A DNA stretch of 15,949 bases from the NCBI GenBank assembly GCA_029264635.1, contig JARIAA010000083.1:1-15949 (forward strand), in the 5' to 3' direction. How positions within the stretch are numbered: the first letter of the stretch is position 1; each line of letters opens with the position of its first letter. Shown one piece after another: positions 1-8,400 of this stretch. A program made the position numbers and the translations under genes. The notes below the pieces were generated by a model that was given only the letters and a program-made list of their open reading frames with translations, ran no database searches and was not told the DNA's origin. Origin of the DNA: Psychrobacter sp. (GTDB lineage: Bacteria; Pseudomonadota; Gammaproteobacteria; Pseudomonadales; Moraxellaceae).

Positions 1-1
1 T

Positions 2-100
2 GAAGCATTGCTTGCGAGCATTATCAGTGATAGCTTAGATGAGTTTGAGGCGCAAATAAAAATACAGCAATGGAAACACCAAGAGATGCTTAATTTGTAG
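2..100 (+). CDS. 3' end of an unidentified gene (partial)
   Basis: An open frame runs from the window edge to a TAG at 98-100 and encodes the last 32 residues of a protein. The tail is acidic then Gln/Lys-rich (DSLDEFEAQIKIQQW, ending in EMLNL) and looks helical. It lies on the same strand as minC, with 169 bases between its stop and the preferred minC start. I do not recognise the family, and 32 residues are too few to assign one. It is called coding because the frame stays open to the edge and points the same way as the next gene; a chance open frame of this length cannot be excluded. Confidence 0.45.
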   Translation, partial: EALLASIISDSLDEFEAQIKIQQWKHQEMLNL

Positions 101-173
101 TATGAGCGGTCCTCTTAATATACCAGAGGTTTGACTGTCATAGCATTTATGATTCTTTAAATACCAGCGCCGC

Positions 174-201
174 TTGTACATTGAATTAGGCATCAGATAA
201 T
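174..201 (+). promoter_or_regulatory. candidate minC promoter
   Basis: TTGTAC (174-179) and GATAAT (196-201) are separated by 16 bases, giving 3/6 and 5/6 matches to the sigma-70 boxes about 70 bases upstream of minC. A perfect TATAAT also occurs at 212-217 but has no fitting -35 box. The assignment is by eye only; the region is AT-rich, so chance matches are likely. Confidence 0.3.
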
Positions 202-269
202 CCCCTCTATTTATAATAATAACTGCTCGGTAATCGCAGCACTATTAGCGTCTTTTAAGGATGTGCATT

Positions 270-1106
270 ATGATGATCTCGGATATAGACCAGCAAGACA
301 TGACAAACCAACCTGCAATAAATTTTTATGGCAAAATGCTGACCTTCTCACGTCTACAGTTGAGTACCAATGACTTAGCAGCGATTGAAGACCATTTAGC
401 GGATATGCTGAGTAACAAAAACAGCCATATTCCTGTCATCATTGACAGCAGTGTGGAACAAGATCTGACTGCTTTGATCGAGCTATTATGGTCATGGGGC
501 CTGCAACCTATCGGTGTGGTGACTGGTGTGCTTGACACCCAAGCAAAGGCACAAAGAATGGCCATATTTCCAGCAGATGGCAAACGCATAGAACGCATTG
601 TGTCTAGCAAAAAATCAGTCACCCAGATAAGCCAGACCACCGCTGAAAAATCAGCAGAAGCGCCGCTAAAAAGCGAACAAGAAGGCGTCAGCGCTGATCA
701 AAAGACAATAGACAAAAATGCTAACACTATGCAGATGCCTGCAGAAACCCTCATAAATAGTGAACATATTACCAGCATGATTTACGATCAATTGCTGCGC
801 TCAGGACAAAGCATCAACCATGTTGGTGGCGATTTGATATTGACTAATAGCGTCAATAGCGGTGCCGAGGCCATCACTGATAATAGCTTACATGTTTATG
901 GCCGTGCTCAAGGTCGACTGGTTGCTGGCGCGACGGGAGACAAAGATGCTCGTATTTTTTGTCAAGTATTTAACCCATCCTTGGTATCGGTAGCGGGCAC
1001 TTACTGTTTAAGAGATAACCTACCTGAAAATACTATCGACAAGCCAGTACAAGTGCGCTACGTAGAAGGTGAAGGCTTGGTATTTACAGTGATGGATAAC
1101 TTGTAA
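270..1106 (+). CDS. minC: Septum site-determining protein MinC
   Basis: MinC is the FtsZ-ring inhibitor of the Min system. MinD recruits it to the membrane near the poles, where it blocks FtsZ assembly. The protein is about 278 residues. The N-terminal domain (roughly 10-110) is followed by a variable Lys/Glu/Thr-rich linker (about 115-165). The C-terminal beta-helix dimerisation and MinD-binding domain (about 170-278) carries the family motifs RSGQSI, NSGAEAI, HVYGRAQGRLVAG and ARIFCQ. An ATG at 261 exists, but the Shine-Dalgarno AAGGA (257-261) overlaps it. The ATG at 270 lies 8 bases after that site and is preferred; the ATG at 273 is also possible. minDE follow on the same strand after a 427-base gap, which is longer than in a compact minCDE operon. 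The identification is firm; the exact start is less so. Confidence 0.93.
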   Translation: MMISDIDQQDMTNQPAINFYGKMLTFSRLQLSTNDLAAIEDHLADMLSNKNSHIPVIIDSSVEQDLTALIELLWSWGLQPIGVVTGVLDTQAKAQRMAIFPADGKRIERIVSSKKSVTQISQTTAEKSAEAPLKSEQEGVSADQKTIDKNANTMQMPAETLINSEHITSMIYDQLLRSGQSINHVGGDLILTNSVNSGAEAITDNSLHVYGRAQGRLVAGATGDKDARIFCQVFNPSLVSVAGTYCLRDNLPENTIDKPVQVRYVEGEGLVFTVMDNL

Positions 1107-1533
1107 TTAATAGTTATTTAGGACAACCGCAATGCTATTGCTGATAAGCCAATTAACGAATATATTATCTGATAATGAAAAGATATGAATGTACACCTCA
1201 CTAATATTCTGGTAGGTTAATTTAACAAAACTGTCCTACTAAAAATCTGTGAGTCAGACACTATTTATAAGATTACTGAATAGTGATAAAAAGCATTGAT
1301 AATTTCACTCGGTTTTTGGCGTTTATAACAGACATGCTATAAATTTTTGTTGATTTATGATAGGCTTACGTTCGCAGATAGTAGTCGTATGATAACTATT
1401 TAAATCATCTCCGAGCAATTAGTGATAAAGGCTTGGTTGTAAGTTACTATATGATGTAAATAACAGTATATAGGTACGTTTATTAGACGATTTATCTATC
1501 GAATATCCCATTGATTTATAGGAGTGTGCCATT
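1107..1533. other. Long non-coding spacer between minC and minD
   Basis: These 427 AT-rich bases hold no convincing gene. Visible items are an 18-codon ORF with a Shine-Dalgarno (1132-1188), a 7-bp inverted repeat CACTATT/AATAGTG (1259-1265 and 1279-1285, loop 13), an 11-base palindrome GTTAATTTAAC (about 1216-1226), and a plausible extended -10 promoter at 1316-1343 directed at minD. No T-tailed hairpin that would terminate minC transcription was seen. Confidence 0.6.
1316..1343 (+). promoter_or_regulatory. candidate promoter for minDE
   Basis: TTGGCG (1316-1321, 4/6) is followed after 16 bases by TATAAA (1338-1343, 5/6), preceded by TG at 1335-1336 to give an extended -10 element, TGCTATAAA. 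Transcription would start near 1350, leaving a 5' leader of about 180 bases before minD. Found by eye and unsupported by experiment, but it is the best promoter match in the spacer and would explain separate expression of minDE. Confidence 0.4.
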
Positions 1534-2346
1534 GTGGCGAAGATTGTTGTAATCACTTCAGGTAAAGGCGGCGTAGGCAAAACTACGACCAGTGCCTCTT
1601 TTGCTGCTGGCTTAGCGTTACGTGGCTATAAAACGGTTGTTATCGATTTTGATGTGGGCTTACGTAATCTAGACTTGATTATGGGCTGTGAAAATCGCAT
1701 CGTATATGACTTTGTTGACGTCATCAGCGGTAACGCGCGTCTATCGCAGGCGTTAGTGAAAGATAAGCAGCTAGAGAATTTATATATTTTACCTGCCAGC
1801 CAAACGCGTGATAAAGATGCGCTGACCGATGAAGGCGTCAGTGAGGTTATGGCTGAGTTGTCCAAACAGTTCGACTATATTATTTGTGATTCCCCTGCGG
1901 GCATTGAACGCGGTGCACAGCTAGCAATGTACCACGCTGATGAAGCAATCATTGTGACTAACCCTGAGATCTCATCAGTGCGTGACTCTGACCGTATCAT
2001 TGGTATTTTGCAAAGCCGTACCAAAAAGGTCGAGGAAAACCAAGGCTCCATACGTGAGCATCTGATTATTACTCGCTACAGTGCAGAACGTGCCGCTGCT
2101 AATGAGATGATGGATATTGATACCATCTCAAACGACATTTTGAAAGTTCCTTTACTTGGTGTGATTCCTGAAAGTCATTCAGTACTTGAAGCGTCTAATC
2201 ACGGTGAGCCAGTTATTCATTATACCGATTCAGTTGCTGGTCAATGCTATGACGATATTGTCGCTCGTTTCTTAGGTGAAGAGCGTCCACTGCGTCATCT
2301 TGATGTGAAGAAAAAGAGTCTACTACAGCGCTGGTTTGGGGGTTAA
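1534..2346 (+). CDS. minD: Septum site-determining ATPase MinD
   Basis: MinD is the membrane-cycling ParA/MinD-type ATPase that carries MinC to the membrane and oscillates from pole to pole under MinE control. The 270 residues match the usual family length. The deviant Walker A motif KGGVGKTT lies at 11-18, with signature Lys11 and Lys16. Asp40 is in the FDVGLRNLD segment, and the Walker B-like DSPAGIE is at 119-125. The C-terminal amphipathic helix that inserts in the membrane is at about 259-270 (KKKSLLQRWFGG). Translation starts at a GTG (1534), nine bases after AGGAG (1520-1524); no in-frame ATG gives the conserved MAKIVVITSGKGG start. The stop overlaps or abuts minE, so the two are surely co-translated, which fits the need for a fixed MinD:MinE ratio. 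Confidence 0.97.
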   Translation: MAKIVVITSGKGGVGKTTTSASFAAGLALRGYKTVVIDFDVGLRNLDLIMGCENRIVYDFVDVISGNARLSQALVKDKQLENLYILPASQTRDKDALTDEGVSEVMAELSKQFDYIICDSPAGIERGAQLAMYHADEAIIVTNPEISSVRDSDRIIGILQSRTKKVEENQGSIREHLIITRYSAERAAANEMMDIDTISNDILKVPLLGVIPESHSVLEASNHGEPVIHYTDSVAGQCYDDIVARFLGEERPLRHLDVKKKSLLQRWFGG

Positions 2347-2348
2347 TG

Positions 2349-2639
2349 ATGAGCAAGAAAAAAGGATTTTGGAGTAGTCTATTTGGTGCCGATGATAATA
2401 CCCATACAGGTAGCGCCAACATGGCAACCGAGCGTCTAAAAGTCATCGTTGCCAGTGAAAATCGATTAAATAATCGCTTGACTGCTGACCGAATTGAGAA
2501 GATGAAACGTGAGATACTAGAAGTGGTTAATAAGTATGTTAATGGCGTGCAGATTGACGACGTTAATATCAACCATCGCTCTGAAGACAGTCTTGATGTG
2601 CTTGAGATGAACATCAGTTTGCCTGAGCACAAAAAATAA
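2349..2639 (+). CDS. minE: Cell division topological specificity factor MinE
   Basis: MinE stimulates MinD ATPase and drives the Min oscillation, keeping MinC away from midcell. The product is 96 residues. An N-terminal amphipathic membrane-targeting stretch (MSKKKGFWSSLFG) is followed by the MinD-contact segment around NMATERLKVIVASENR (about 22-38). The C-terminal dimerisation domain includes the conserved MKREILEVVNKYV and a final ISLPE. An ATG at 2346 overlaps the minD stop by one base (TAATG). The next ATG at 2349 has better spacing (6 bases) from the GGGGG at 2338-2342, so it is taken as the start; the difference is one Met. A terminator follows 41 bases after the stop. Confidence 0.95.
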   Translation: MSKKKGFWSSLFGADDNTHTGSANMATERLKVIVASENRLNNRLTADRIEKMKREILEVVNKYVNGVQIDDVNINHRSEDSLDVLEMNISLPEHKK

Positions 2640-2680
2640 ATACGTGAAGCCTTAAAACCCAATACTATGGATATTTAAAC

Positions 2681-2714
2681 AAACAGCCCTTAGCATAATA
2701 CTAAGGGCTGTTTT
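2681..2714. terminator. bidirectional rho-independent terminator between minE and cytochrome b561
   Basis: A perfect 13-bp stem (2681-2693 pairing with 2701-2713, AAACAGCCCTTAG/CTAAGGGCTGTTT) encloses a 7-base loop. It ends in TTTT on the + strand. Read on the - strand the tail is TGTTTGTTT. It sits between convergent genes, so it probably stops both minDE and the cytochrome gene. Confidence 0.88.
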
Positions 2715-2768
2715 ACTTACTGTCGTTATTAATGCTATGGCAATGTCTAGCTTTAGCTATCAAGGATA

Positions 2769-3296
2769 TTATTTGATGCGCGTAATAAGGTTGTCTTTTT
2801 TGACAAACTGATGATATAAAGCTGCGCCGATATGGATAAGCGTAAACGCTATAATCATGGGCCAAATAATATCGGTATGTAAATCATTATAAAAGCGTGC
2901 GGCGCTACGATCTGGCGTTACAAACACTGGAATCTGAAATAACCCAAAGATATCAACAGGTCGACCACCATAAACTGACATCAGTAAGCCTGCGATTGGC
3001 ATCGCAATTAATAAAGCGTAGAGTGCAAAATGTGATAGATGAGCTAGTAATTGCTGCCACCTTGGCATCAAGACTGGGGGCGGCGCTTTTGTGATCACGC
3101 GATTAATGACCCGGGCAATCATCCAGAATAATAAACTCACTCCAAACGCTTTATGTAATCCAATATACCAACTATTATCAGAGTTGCTATACAAAAATAT
3201 CATTGTCCATGTGACTAGCAATAACACGGCACTAATCCAATGAAAGATACGACTACTGAGCGACCATTTTTGTATATTTAAATTAACAGTATTCAT
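2769..3296 (-). CDS. Cytochrome b561-family membrane protein (CybB/YodB type)
   Basis: This is a 175-residue integral membrane di-haem b-type cytochrome of the bacterial cytochrome b561 family, expected to move electrons between ubiquinol or a superoxide-type donor and the periplasm. Four hydrophobic helices lie at about 17-36, 45-66, 86-108 and 142-162. Histidines at 19 (RIFHW), 48 (GLHKAFG), 140 (DLHTDI) and 155 (LIHIGAALYH) fall where the haem ligands of E. coli CybB lie; His86, His89 and His162 are also present. The basic tail KKDNLITRIK is typical of the family. The ATG is preceded by GGAA six bases upstream. It is convergent with minE and lies 201 bases downstream of the Pil-Chp cluster on the same strand, with its own candidate promoter. 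Physiological partner and substrate cannot be read from sequence. Confidence 0.88.
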   Translation of the reverse strand: MNTVNLNIQKWSLSSRIFHWISAVLLLVTWTMIFLYSNSDNSWYIGLHKAFGVSLLFWMIARVINRVITKAPPPVLMPRWQQLLAHLSHFALYALLIAMPIAGLLMSVYGGRPVDIFGLFQIPVFVTPDRSAARFYNDLHTDIIWPMIIAFTLIHIGAALYHQFVKKDNLITRIK

Positions 3297-3371
3297 AGAC
3301 TATTCCATGCAGCATGATATGGGATTTTTGACCCCACTGCGCGATTTAAAGCAATATAAAATATAGCTCAA

Positions 3372-3400
3372 ACCATACCTTTAAATGATCTTATTGACAA
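3372..3400 (-). promoter_or_regulatory. candidate promoter of the cytochrome b561 gene
   Basis: On the - strand, TTGTCA (3395-3400, 5/6) and TATGGT (3372-3377, 4/6) are separated by 17 bases, placing the start site about 70 bases before the ATG. The -35 box sits inside an inverted repeat GACAA-CCA-TTGTC (3396-3408), which could be an operator. Identified by eye. Confidence 0.45.
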
Positions 3401-3497
3401 CCATTGTCGTAAAAACATTTTAGTAAAATGGTCATCTGGTTTAGCATGCTCAAAAATAATGACTGATCGCTTGTATTGCCTGTGCTGTTAGTGTTTA

Positions 3498-4064
3498 TTA
3501 GCTGTCTAAATCTACGAGTTGGTGAGCAATTTTGTCAAGGTCTGGTATTAGGTAGATGACATCGCTAATGCTAACGGTCTGAAACATATAAGAGGTAATG
3601 ACATTTTCTCTAAAATGCCTATTATCGATGTCAGGCAAAGCTATGTTGTCATTAGAGCGATCCCTTGTAGGTTGCTCGATATGAGAAATGTCATTGTTTT
3701 CAATAGCAATCTGTGCGTAATGCTCAGGTAATTCAGCATCTTTAACATCTGAGATCCGTACTCTTATTTGCTGTAAGTCACCTGCGGTTTGTAAGGCGAC
3801 ACGGTGAACAACCGTATTGCCCTCTAGTACAATGGTTTTATCAATCGCTGTACCACGCGGTAATAAATGAAATACGGCTACTTCTTGCCGCTGCCATAAG
3901 TACGTCCATACCCGCTCAGGATAATCGTCAATGCTCAAAATCAAGCTGCTTGGAATGATCCAATCAGGCTGGTTTTCGGCAGGAATGATGGTCACCTCAA
4001 GCATGCCATTTTCAGTCGTCAATAGACTGACGGCTTCAAATGAATGTTTTATAATTTGGTTCAT
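3498..4064 (-). CDS. chpC: Divergent CheW-like protein, probable ChpC
   Basis: The last gene of the Pil-Chp cluster encodes 188 residues. Its ATG overlaps the chpB stop in a classic ATGA arrangement, so it is translated with chpB. Sequence similarity to CheW is faint. The pattern of beta strands, a central W-x-x-x-L-W-x-R-Q-E-V-A-V-F segment (about 53-65, where CheW has W-R-G-x-x-x-P-V), a strand with VVHRVALQT, and a C-terminal LIPDLDKIAHQL resembling the CheW ending support the assignment. A polar, probably disordered insert lies at about 124-150. In Pseudomonas aeruginosa the gene after chpB is chpC, a CheW-like adaptor linking additional receptors to ChpA; position is the main reason for this name. 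It is slightly longer than the P. aeruginosa protein. chpD and chpE are not found in the window. It could also be an unrelated protein unique to this lineage. Confidence 0.5.
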   Translation of the reverse strand: MNQIIKHSFEAVSLLTTENGMLEVTIIPAENQPDWIIPSSLILSIDDYPERVWTYLWQRQEVAVFHLLPRGTAIDKTIVLEGNTVVHRVALQTAGDLQQIRVRISDVKDAELPEHYAQIAIENNDISHIEQPTRDRSNDNIALPDIDNRHFRENVITSYMFQTVSISDVIYLIPDLDKIAHQLVDLDS

Positions 4065-5077
4065 ACGTCGCTCACAATAAATGAAGGTGAAGTAATAGTC
4101 GCGGTCTTTTTACGAACCTGTTCAGTAAGTTTTTGCGCCAATGATTCAGGACTACCAATAAAGTGGCAATGTCCTGAGTCAATAATGGCTTGTGGCTGGC
4201 TTGCACAAATACTTAAGCTGGGATCCTGTACCCAGAGCTGACTATGATTATCTTGAATTGAATCTAAGTACTGCGCACCGTCATTGCCCATACCAGAAAA
4301 AATAATACTCACAAGATCGCTACCATAAACGTCACTAGAGTTTTTTAGTAGCTGACCAATAGCAGGCTTATAATCTCCTGACCATGCCTCTTCCGTTAAG
4401 ATAACGCGACCTTCTGAATCACACACAATCTGGCGATCAATTGGGGCTATTAAACAGTGTCCCGCCTGTAAGCGCTGGGTGGTTGTGATTACTTTACAGC
4501 GCCAGTCATTGTGTCGATTTAATATCCGCGGCAAAGTCTCTATCATGTTTTGATTAAAATGATGCGCCAACAAAATACAAATGGGTAGCGCGGGCGATAA
4601 ATGATCTAAAAATGCTTTGACTGCATTGGGTCCTCCCATAGAGGCACCTAAGAAAACCACATAACGCCAAGGGTCGCGGTCGCGGTCCATGACTGGACTA
4701 TCCAATAACGCCGGTTTATTGAGCAACTTTGCAAGCTTACGCTTTAACTTGCGCTGCCATTTTGTATAGTTTTGTACTTCATTAAGATAAGGGGCTTGGC
4801 TAAATCCTACCAGTACTGCACTAGAATTAGAGGTACTAATAGCAGCCGCTATATCATTATCATAGTCGCTATCAATAAGCCAAATATCGACCTGAGCTTT
4901 ATAGGGTTTAGGTTTTTCTTGGAACTGCTGGCGTGACAGACAATCAACCAAGCTAAAGCCTAGGTTATGAATAGTATCACTAAAAGCCAGACGCTGATGC
5001 TGACTCTCCGCGATCACCAATACTTTGATATCTTTGCCATCTTTATGCTCAAATGCAGACAAACGCTTTTTATACAT
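4061..5077 (-). CDS. chpB: ChpB, CheB-type protein-glutamate methylesterase
   Basis: ChpB removes methyl groups from the receptor PilJ and counteracts PilK. The 338-residue protein has an N-terminal receiver-like domain (about 17-120) that appears degenerate: the acidic pocket is replaced by IAES and the region around Asp69 (LIDSDYDND) lacks the usual following Met-Pro. The CheB catalytic domain spans about 137-322, with a complete triad: Ser146 in GASMGGP, His172 in LAHHF, and Asp266 in SGMGNDGA. The ATG lies 8 bases inside the receiver ORF just upstream, implying translational coupling; no strong Shine-Dalgarno precedes it. The stop overlaps chpC by four bases. The degenerate receiver suggests that activity is not controlled by phosphorylation as in classical CheB. 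CheB-domain identity is firm; the name rests on synteny with pilK and chpA. Confidence 0.9.
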   Translation of the reverse strand: MYKKRLSAFEHKDGKDIKVLVIAESQHQRLAFSDTIHNLGFSLVDCLSRQQFQEKPKPYKAQVDIWLIDSDYDNDIAAAISTSNSSAVLVGFSQAPYLNEVQNYTKWQRKLKRKLAKLLNKPALLDSPVMDRDRDPWRYVVFLGASMGGPNAVKAFLDHLSPALPICILLAHHFNQNMIETLPRILNRHNDWRCKVITTTQRLQAGHCLIAPIDRQIVCDSEGRVILTEEAWSGDYKPAIGQLLKNSSDVYGSDLVSIIFSGMGNDGAQYLDSIQDNHSQLWVQDPSLSICASQPQAIIDSGHCHFIGSPESLAQKLTEQVRKKTATITSPSFIVSDV

Positions 5078-5447
5078 CGTGACTCAAGCTTATTTTTGGT
5101 CCAAGTAATAGCTGCATTCTATCTAATAGCTCGCTTTCTTGAAACGGTTTTCCCATATAATCATTCACTCCAATCTCCAGCGCCCGTTCGCGATGCTTTT
5201 CACCCGTACGCGAAGTAATCATAATAATGGGTATCTGGCGAAGCCGCTTGCTATGTCTCACTTGTGTCGCCACCTCAAAACCGTCCATACGCGGCATCTC
5301 AATATCCAATAGGATCAAATCAGGTATGGTCTCTTGCAGGATCTCAATGGCATCAATACCGTCTTTGGCAACCGCGACGTTAATCCCTTGACGCTCAAGT
5401 AGACGAGAGGTTACTTTTCGAACGGTCACTGAATCATCAACGACCAA
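5070..5447 (-). CDS. chpA: Detached C-terminal receiver domain of ChpA
   Basis: About 125 residues form a complete CheY-like receiver: acidic pair VVDDS, phospho-acceptor Asp48 in LLDIEMPRMDGFE, Thr78 in ITS, and Lys100 in GKPF. In P. aeruginosa this receiver is the last domain of ChpA. Here it lies in the same reading frame as chpA, separated only by the TAG at 5478-5480 and ten open codons. The only in-frame conventional start before the acidic pair is TTG at 5447-5445. It has no recognisable Shine-Dalgarno and would begin inside the first beta strand, removing part of the fold's normal lead-in (QITVL). It therefore looks like the end of an interrupted ChpA, not a gene that evolved to start here. 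Possible outcomes are stop-codon read-through, weak re-initiation, or loss of the domain. The coding sequence itself shows no decay. It overlaps chpB by 8 bases. Confidence 0.8.
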   Translation of the reverse strand: MVVDDSVTVRKVTSRLLERQGINVAVAKDGIDAIEILQETIPDLILLDIEMPRMDGFEVATQVRHSKRLRQIPIIMITSRTGEKHRERALEIGVNDYMGKPFQESELLDRMQLLLGPKISLSHDV

Positions 5448-5477
5448 TACGGTAATCTGTGATTCTATGTTACTACG

Positions 5478-5480
5478 CTA
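5478..5480 (-). other. chpA: In-frame amber stop codon within chpA
   Basis: The codons around it on the - strand read CTT TAG CGT. The reading frame remains open for 136 codons beyond this TAG and encodes the expected terminal receiver. TAG is one transition away from CAG (Gln). The base after the stop is C, a context generally associated with weaker termination. Confidence 0.85.
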
Positions 5481-8400
5481 AAGTTTCGCTGAACGCAGGG
5501 TATTTTGTGCAGGGGCATTACGCATCAGAGCGATAAGATCTAAGATAAGCATAACCGACCCATCACCCATAATAGTTGCGGCTGAAATACCCGCTAAGTG
5601 TGATAATTGACGACCGAGAGGTTTTACTACAATTTCAATACGAGAGCCTGCAATCTGATCGACTTGTAGCGCAAGCTTTTGACCGGCTCGGTTTTTGATA
5701 ATGATGAGTGGTAAGCTGGTATTACTACTGACTATTAACTCATTAAGCTTACTGCCAGAGAGTATCTCGTTTAAATAACGAATACGGTAGTCCTCGTCTT
5801 CAATATGTAAAGTCGCGTCACCTGACTCATAATAATCATAAAGCTTCTCTGGATTGATACGTATAACCCGCTCAATTTGTACAAGAGGAATAGCATAATA
5901 GCGATCTGCCGCTCGTACTACTAAAGCATCAGATACAGCAACCGTCAATGGTAAACGAATAGTAAATCGTGAACCTAAGCCCATCTCAGACGATACCGTA
6001 ACCATTCCACCTAACTGACGAATCTCGCTAATCACGACATCCATTCCCACGCCGCGCCCCGAAATCTGAGTCACGTGCTGTGTCGTAGTAAGACCAGCAC
6101 TAAAGATATACTGCATCACATCTAGATCGGTCAAACTATTGTCGTCTGCATCAATCAGACCTTGAGCAATGGCTTTATCTCGTACTGCATCGACGTTGAT
6201 ACCGCGCCCATCATCAGTGAGGTTAATGACAATCTCACTACCCTCGCGCAACACCTCTAGTGTGATACGACCACTACGATCTTTACCAGCGGTAAGACGA
6301 CTTTGGGTAGTTTCAATACCATGATCCACTGCATTACGCAGCATATGTTCAAGAGGTGATATGATACGCTCTAGAATCGTTCTATCGATCTCATCATCAG
6401 CATTAATAATGGTCAGCTCTACAGATTTGTTAAGCTCGTTAGCTGTTTGACGCACGATACGTTCAAGACGTGGTGTAACCCGTGTAAATGGCACCATACG
6501 GGAGTTCATTAGTCCATCTTGTAGCTCAGTTTGAGTGCGTGACAACTGCAGCAATAGATTTTCACTATCACGCGTTTTTTCTAATAAGGTGCTATTAATA
6601 TCAATCAAATCTGAGGCCGATTCTGTCAATGACTTAGACAACTGATTCAATGATGAATATTGATCCATCTCTAACGGATCGAAATCCTCATTGTCGATGA
6701 ATTCAACATCGTCAATCTGTGATAAGATTTGTGCTTCCAGCTCAATTTCCATCCGGCGCAACTGATCAGCCAAACGTTGAACCGTCGTTCCCATCTCCTC
6801 AATGCTATTCGTTAAACTGCTCATACCCATATCGATACGTGCGCGGTTAATCGCAGACTCGCCTGATAAGTTAATCATGTGCTCAATCACACCGCCTGAG
6901 ATACGAATCATCTCGCTGTGACTAGTGCTTTGCTCTTGCTCTGCGAAACTCCCTGTCATGGGCGGCATCTCATTGAGATTTTCAACCACATGAGCGGTCT
7001 GCTGTCGTAATTTTGCTGCTGAGATTTTACTACGCTGAGCTTGTAGGGATTCGTTTGGGATATGCTTTAAATCATCAGGATTCTTACTAAACTGTTTTAA
7101 CGCTGCAATTAATGCATTCGGTGTTGGCGGATTTACATGCTCTTTTAGTACAAAAACAGCATCGGCCAACCAATCATGGCAAACTGTTAGCAATTGTGAA
7201 ACCATTTTGGTCGCCGGCCTTCTAAGAATCGCCAGCTCTTCGTATACGGTCTCCATTTCATGCGCAAGATCAGCGATACCATTTGCCGCCACCATACGTG
7301 CGCCGCCTTTAATAGTATGTAAATCTCGTTGTAGTGCTTGTAATGCCGCTATATCACTGATGTTACTCAAGAATAATTGCAAATACTTATTACTACTGGC
7401 AACAATCTCATCTGCTTCTTCTAAAAACACCTCTAAAATATCAAGATCAGGCAAACTATCATCCCACGACTGCTCGATAATATTATCCAGACTAACGACG
7501 TCGGCAGTTAATTGCACATTTTCTTGACTCTCCTGTGTCTTATCGTCCTCATTATCTCTATGATTTTGAAGAGCGGGTAAGACTAGGGTAATGGTCAAGG
7601 GCAAATGATCGTGACGCTCAAGCTTCTGTAACTGCTCAATCAGCTCTTCAGCAAAAAAGGATTCTTGATAGCGCACCACATAATCAATCTGCAAAGACAA
7701 AGTATCTTGCACGATTTGCATGACAGCCAGCCACTGCATAGTTGGATACAGTCGCTGCTCAACAAACGCCTCATAAATGCTTTCTATTTCATGCGTCAGG
7801 TCGCCAATACTACGGATGCCCGCCATACGCGCGCCGCCTTTAATAGTATGCAAGTGGCGTTGTAGTACTTTTAAAGTGGCGGTATTGTTAATGTCTGCAC
7901 GCCATTTATTAAAAGACTGGGCAATAACAGTATCTAACTCTTGCGCCTCTTCTAAGAATATCTCTAATAATTCAATATCGGTATCGATTGTCTCAAGCGT
8001 TAGCTGCTCTGCCTGAATGCTTTGGACAGTTGTCACAGGCTCATGATTATCTATAACCATGTCCTCACGATCAGCCATTGTTTTCTTATCAGAACCCTCA
8101 TCAATGTCTGCCACATTTATCCTATGTAGACGGTTAAGAATTTGCTGATCAAGCTTCAACGACATACTACCTGCCAACGCATCAAACAATCCTGTCAATT
8201 GACGATGCCCCGCAACTAATGCCAGTTGTACCTCTTTATTATCCGCCCTATCAGGGTTGTTATAAAGATGATCATACGCTGAGCTCAAAGCCGCTAACAA
8301 CGAGATAAACTTTGGTGAATCTTGGGTTTGGCCAGCCAATCGTTCAATTTGTTCGGTTTGCTGTTGGACATAGGACTGAACTTGTTTAATATCTTTATTG

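Noticed and set aside
111..129. CCTCT/AGAGG hairpin after the first partial gene as a terminator
   Set aside because: The stem is 5 bp with a 9-base loop and only TTT behind it, which is too weak to call.
2213..2662. A - strand frame of 149 residues across minD and minE
   Set aside because: It lies opposite two strongly conserved genes, has no recognisable domain and is a complementary-strand shadow.
3416..3430. CATTTT-AGT-AAAATG palindrome as the terminator of the Pil-Chp operon
   Set aside because: The stem is six nearly pure A-T pairs and too weak. No convincing terminator was found between chpC and the cytochrome gene.
7207..8016. Two + strand frames (7207-7527 and 7777-8016) that resemble each other, both containing an IRAPPLIVCK segment
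   Set aside because: They are antisense shadows of the duplicated HPt cores HTIKGGARM of ChpA. The similarity comes from the paralogous domains on the - strand, not from real + strand genes.
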